Source: JBBSEX01 sp038239345 (GTDB lineage Bacteria > Acidobacteriota > Terriglobia > Bryobacterales > Bryobacteraceae). From it: a stretch of DNA of 7,814 bases. Positions 6,323 through 7,814 of this stretch are shown here, piece by piece. The translations under genes and the position numbers were made by a program. The DNA lies in NCBI GenBank assembly GCA_038239345.1, contig JBBSEX010000095.1, positions 1 to 7,814 of the forward strand, read 5' to 3'. The notes beneath the pieces are model-generated. The model had not been told where the DNA came from and ran no database searches. It was given only the letters and a program-made list of their open reading frames with translations. How positions within the stretch are numbered: the first letter of the stretch is position 1; each line of letters opens with the position of its first letter.

Positions 6323-7279
6323 GTCACGCGAAATTCTGCCTGGATTGCGTGGCTGATTTACTTCGGCTGTCTATGCGGGCAGGATGATCTGCCGCGCCTT
6401 GAAAGCGCCGCTCGTTTGGAGCCTCACAATCGCGAAATCCAGTTCAACTTGGGCATGGCGCTGGTCCGCTCCGGCCATCCTAAAGAGGCTATTCCCCACT
6501 TAAGTGAGGCCGCTTCTGATCCCGCGCTCTCTGTTGAGGCGCGATATTTGCTGGGGGCGGCGTATTTCTCGATGGCGGATTACGCCAATGCTGTCGATAA
6601 ACTTCAGGATCTCAAGATGGGGACGCGCGCCGACCATGTCCTCTTCATGCTGGAGGAGAGCAATCGCCTACTGGGGAGGATCAAAGAAGCGCGTCAGTGC
6701 TTTGTTGAGTTGAACCGCGGCTTCCCGGATTCACCATGGCGGCACTTTCTTCTCGGAGCGGCCTACGAGAACCAATCGGAACCCGAAAAGGCGCTCTCCG
6801 AATACAAACTTGCTATTGCGCGCGACCCGCAACATCCTAACGCGAGCTTTGCGATTGGCTACCTGTATTGGCGCCAACAGGACTATGACGCCGCGAAGTC
6901 ATGGCTCGAAAGGGAACTGTCGAATCAGCCGTGTCACGCTCCGGCCGCTTTCTACCTTGGAGAGATCGCCCGTGTTGGCCAGGACTTCAAAACAGGAATG
7001 CAGTTTTATCGCAACGCGATCGAGTGTGATCCAAACATGGCCAATGCTCACTTGAGGCTTGGAACGCTGCTAACGGAGATGAACCAGGATCGCGACGCCC
7101 TGGACGAATTGCGCCGTGCGGCCGAGCTCGATCCTCAAAACCCATCACCCCATTACCGCCTGGCTTTGGTGTACAAAAAACTTGGACGAACTAGCGAGGC
7201 TCGTTCAGAGTACGACACGGTTAGCCGTCTAAACGCGGCGTCAGCCAAAGACGTGCCGCGGGAAATCGCGAAGCCCTAA
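6323..7279 (+). CDS. Secreted tetratricopeptide-repeat (TPR) protein; start codon uncertain
   Basis: The open frame runs from 6284 to TAA at 7277-7279. It encodes a signal peptide (TRNSAWIAWLIYFGCLC, then GQDD) followed by about eight TPR units, for example FNLGMALVRSGHPKEAI, LLGAAYENQSEPEKALSEY, IGYLYWRQQDYDAAKSW and RLGTLLTEMNQDRDALDEL. TPR arrays are helical scaffolds for protein contacts; here they would be periplasmic or surface-exposed. The odd point is that no ATG, GTG or TTG lies in frame between 6284 and a TTG at 6416, which would delete the whole signal peptide and cut the first repeat. The best-placed start is GTC at 6323, eight bases after GGAG (6311-6314); a single C-to-G change would make it GTG. 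About 318 residues result. Spacing of 25 bases from the receptor stop and a one-base overlap with the cytochrome start point to co-transcription and translational coupling. TPR identity is sure; the start is not. Confidence 0.85.
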   Translation, partial: VTRNSAWIAWLIYFGCLCGQDDLPRLESAARLEPHNREIQFNLGMALVRSGHPKEAIPHLSEAASDPALSVEARYLLGAAYFSMADYANAVDKLQDLKMGTRADHVLFMLEESNRLLGRIKEARQCFVELNRGFPDSPWRHFLLGAAYENQSEPEKALSEYKLAIARDPQHPNASFAIGYLYWRQQDYDAAKSWLERELSNQPCHAPAAFYLGEIARVGQDFKTGMQFYRNAIECDPNMANAHLRLGTLLTEMNQDRDALDELRRAAELDPQNPSPHYRLALVYKKLGRTSEARSEYDTVSRLNAASAKDVPREIAKP

Positions 7280-7814
7280 TGTTGCTATCGCGCCTCTGCC
7301 CGGCTCTGTTGCTGGCCGGGCGCATGCTAGTAGCATCGGAACCTGCGTATGTCGGAGCGGAAGCTTGCGCGACTTGCCATCGAGCGGAATACGATAAGCA
7401 GATGACTTCGCGCCACGCCCATGCTCTGCGCCCGATTGCGCAGAGTCCGCTGTGGATGTACTTGGCAGGCAAGACGCACCAGGAAGGAGGCAGCGCTGAC
7501 CTCTCGTATCAGGCACGCGAGTCCGAACTGGTCGTAACGCCGCTTCGCAACGCGCAAACGCTATCCGGCACGATTTTGTGGGCCTTCGGCGCCGGGGCAC
7601 AAGGCATCACGCCGGTAGGCCTGATTGGTGGTCGGTATTTTGAGCACCGGTATTCTTATTTCCCGCGTGCGCCCCGGTTCGCTCTGACCTTCGGCCATCC
7701 GGCACAGGTATCCACAATCACCGGGGAGATGGGCATACTCCAAGACCGCCGGACCATCCTGCAGTGTTTCAATTGCCACGCGACCAATGTGCAGCCCGGG
7801 TCCACAGGCCCGGA
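7279..7814 (+). CDS. Exported c-type (multiheme) cytochrome, 3' end outside window
   Basis: The ATG at 7279-7281 overlaps the TPR stop (TAATG) and the frame stays open to the window edge (178 codons). A signal peptide (MLLSRLCPALLLAGRMLVAS) precedes YVGAEACATCHRAEY with heme-binding CxxCH at residues 30-34. A second site, CFNCH, is at 163-167. Between them lie FGAGAQGITPVG, GRYFEHRYSYFP and FGHPAQVST. These resemble acidobacterial cytochrome-c-family proteins related to the cytochrome c554 type, which pair CxxCH sites with TPR proteins in the same operon. Heme would be attached covalently in the periplasm, giving an electron-transfer protein or redox enzyme. His residues at 46 and 48 are candidate distal ligands. 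More heme sites may follow beyond the window, so the heme count is unknown. There is no separate Shine-Dalgarno other than sequence inside the TPR gene, consistent with translational coupling. Confidence 0.85.
   Translation, partial: MLLSRLCPALLLAGRMLVASEPAYVGAEACATCHRAEYDKQMTSRHAHALRPIAQSPLWMYLAGKTHQEGGSADLSYQARESELVVTPLRNAQTLSGTILWAFGAGAQGITPVGLIGGRYFEHRYSYFPRAPRFALTFGHPAQVSTITGEMGILQDRRTILQCFNCHATNVQPGSTGP

Noticed and set aside
1..7814. CRISPR array, tRNA or rRNA genes
   Set aside because: No regularly spaced repeats and no cloverleaf or ribosomal RNA motifs were seen.

Overview
The window looks like an accessory stretch of an Acidobacteriota genome (Solibacteres/Bryobacterales-like). 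This is inferred, not proven. The clues are an Oar-type TonB-dependent receptor with an N-terminal carboxypeptidase-regulatory-like domain, a TPR protein coupled to a CxxCH multiheme-type cytochrome, a small secreted protein carrying the motif VLRGRALEIVDEQGRVR that I associate with Solibacter-like genomes, and remnants of integrase and DUF3489-like genes.

Left part (1-1050): the 3' tail of an outer-membrane beta-barrel gene ends at 107. It is followed by about 940 bp with no intact gene. This stretch holds a pair of long imperfect inverted repeats (144-191 and 499-548) that bracket a frameshifted remnant resembling the N-terminus of DUF3489 proteins. Further right are a hairpin and a weak, degraded FG-GAP-like trace. 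A small intact exported protein of unknown function follows (1081-1494).

Middle (1495-2982): this is a gene graveyard on the minus strand. A Tat-exported GH51 alpha-L-arabinofuranosidase gene starts normally at 2826 but is disrupted by two single-base frameshifts. It then stops abruptly next to the C-terminal tail of a tyrosine recombinase, before the region that should carry the catalytic nucleophile. A 12-bp direct repeat flanks the recombinase tail. The 150-bp space between the GH51 gene and the divergent receptor carries a LacI/CcpA-like operator match overlapping a strong hairpin, and a good sigma-70 promoter lies at 2983-3011.

Right part (2983-7814): an intact plus-strand gene cluster encodes the Oar-like TonB-dependent receptor (3061-6297), a secreted TPR protein (about 6323-7279, with no standard start codon where the signal peptide begins) and a c-type cytochrome (7279-end, truncated by the window). 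The last two overlap by one base. The likely division of labour is outer-membrane uptake or export by the receptor, a periplasmic or exported TPR scaffold, and an exported multiheme redox protein. The substrate cannot be read from the sequence. The divergent arabinofuranosidase hints that the locus once handled arabinose-containing polysaccharide.
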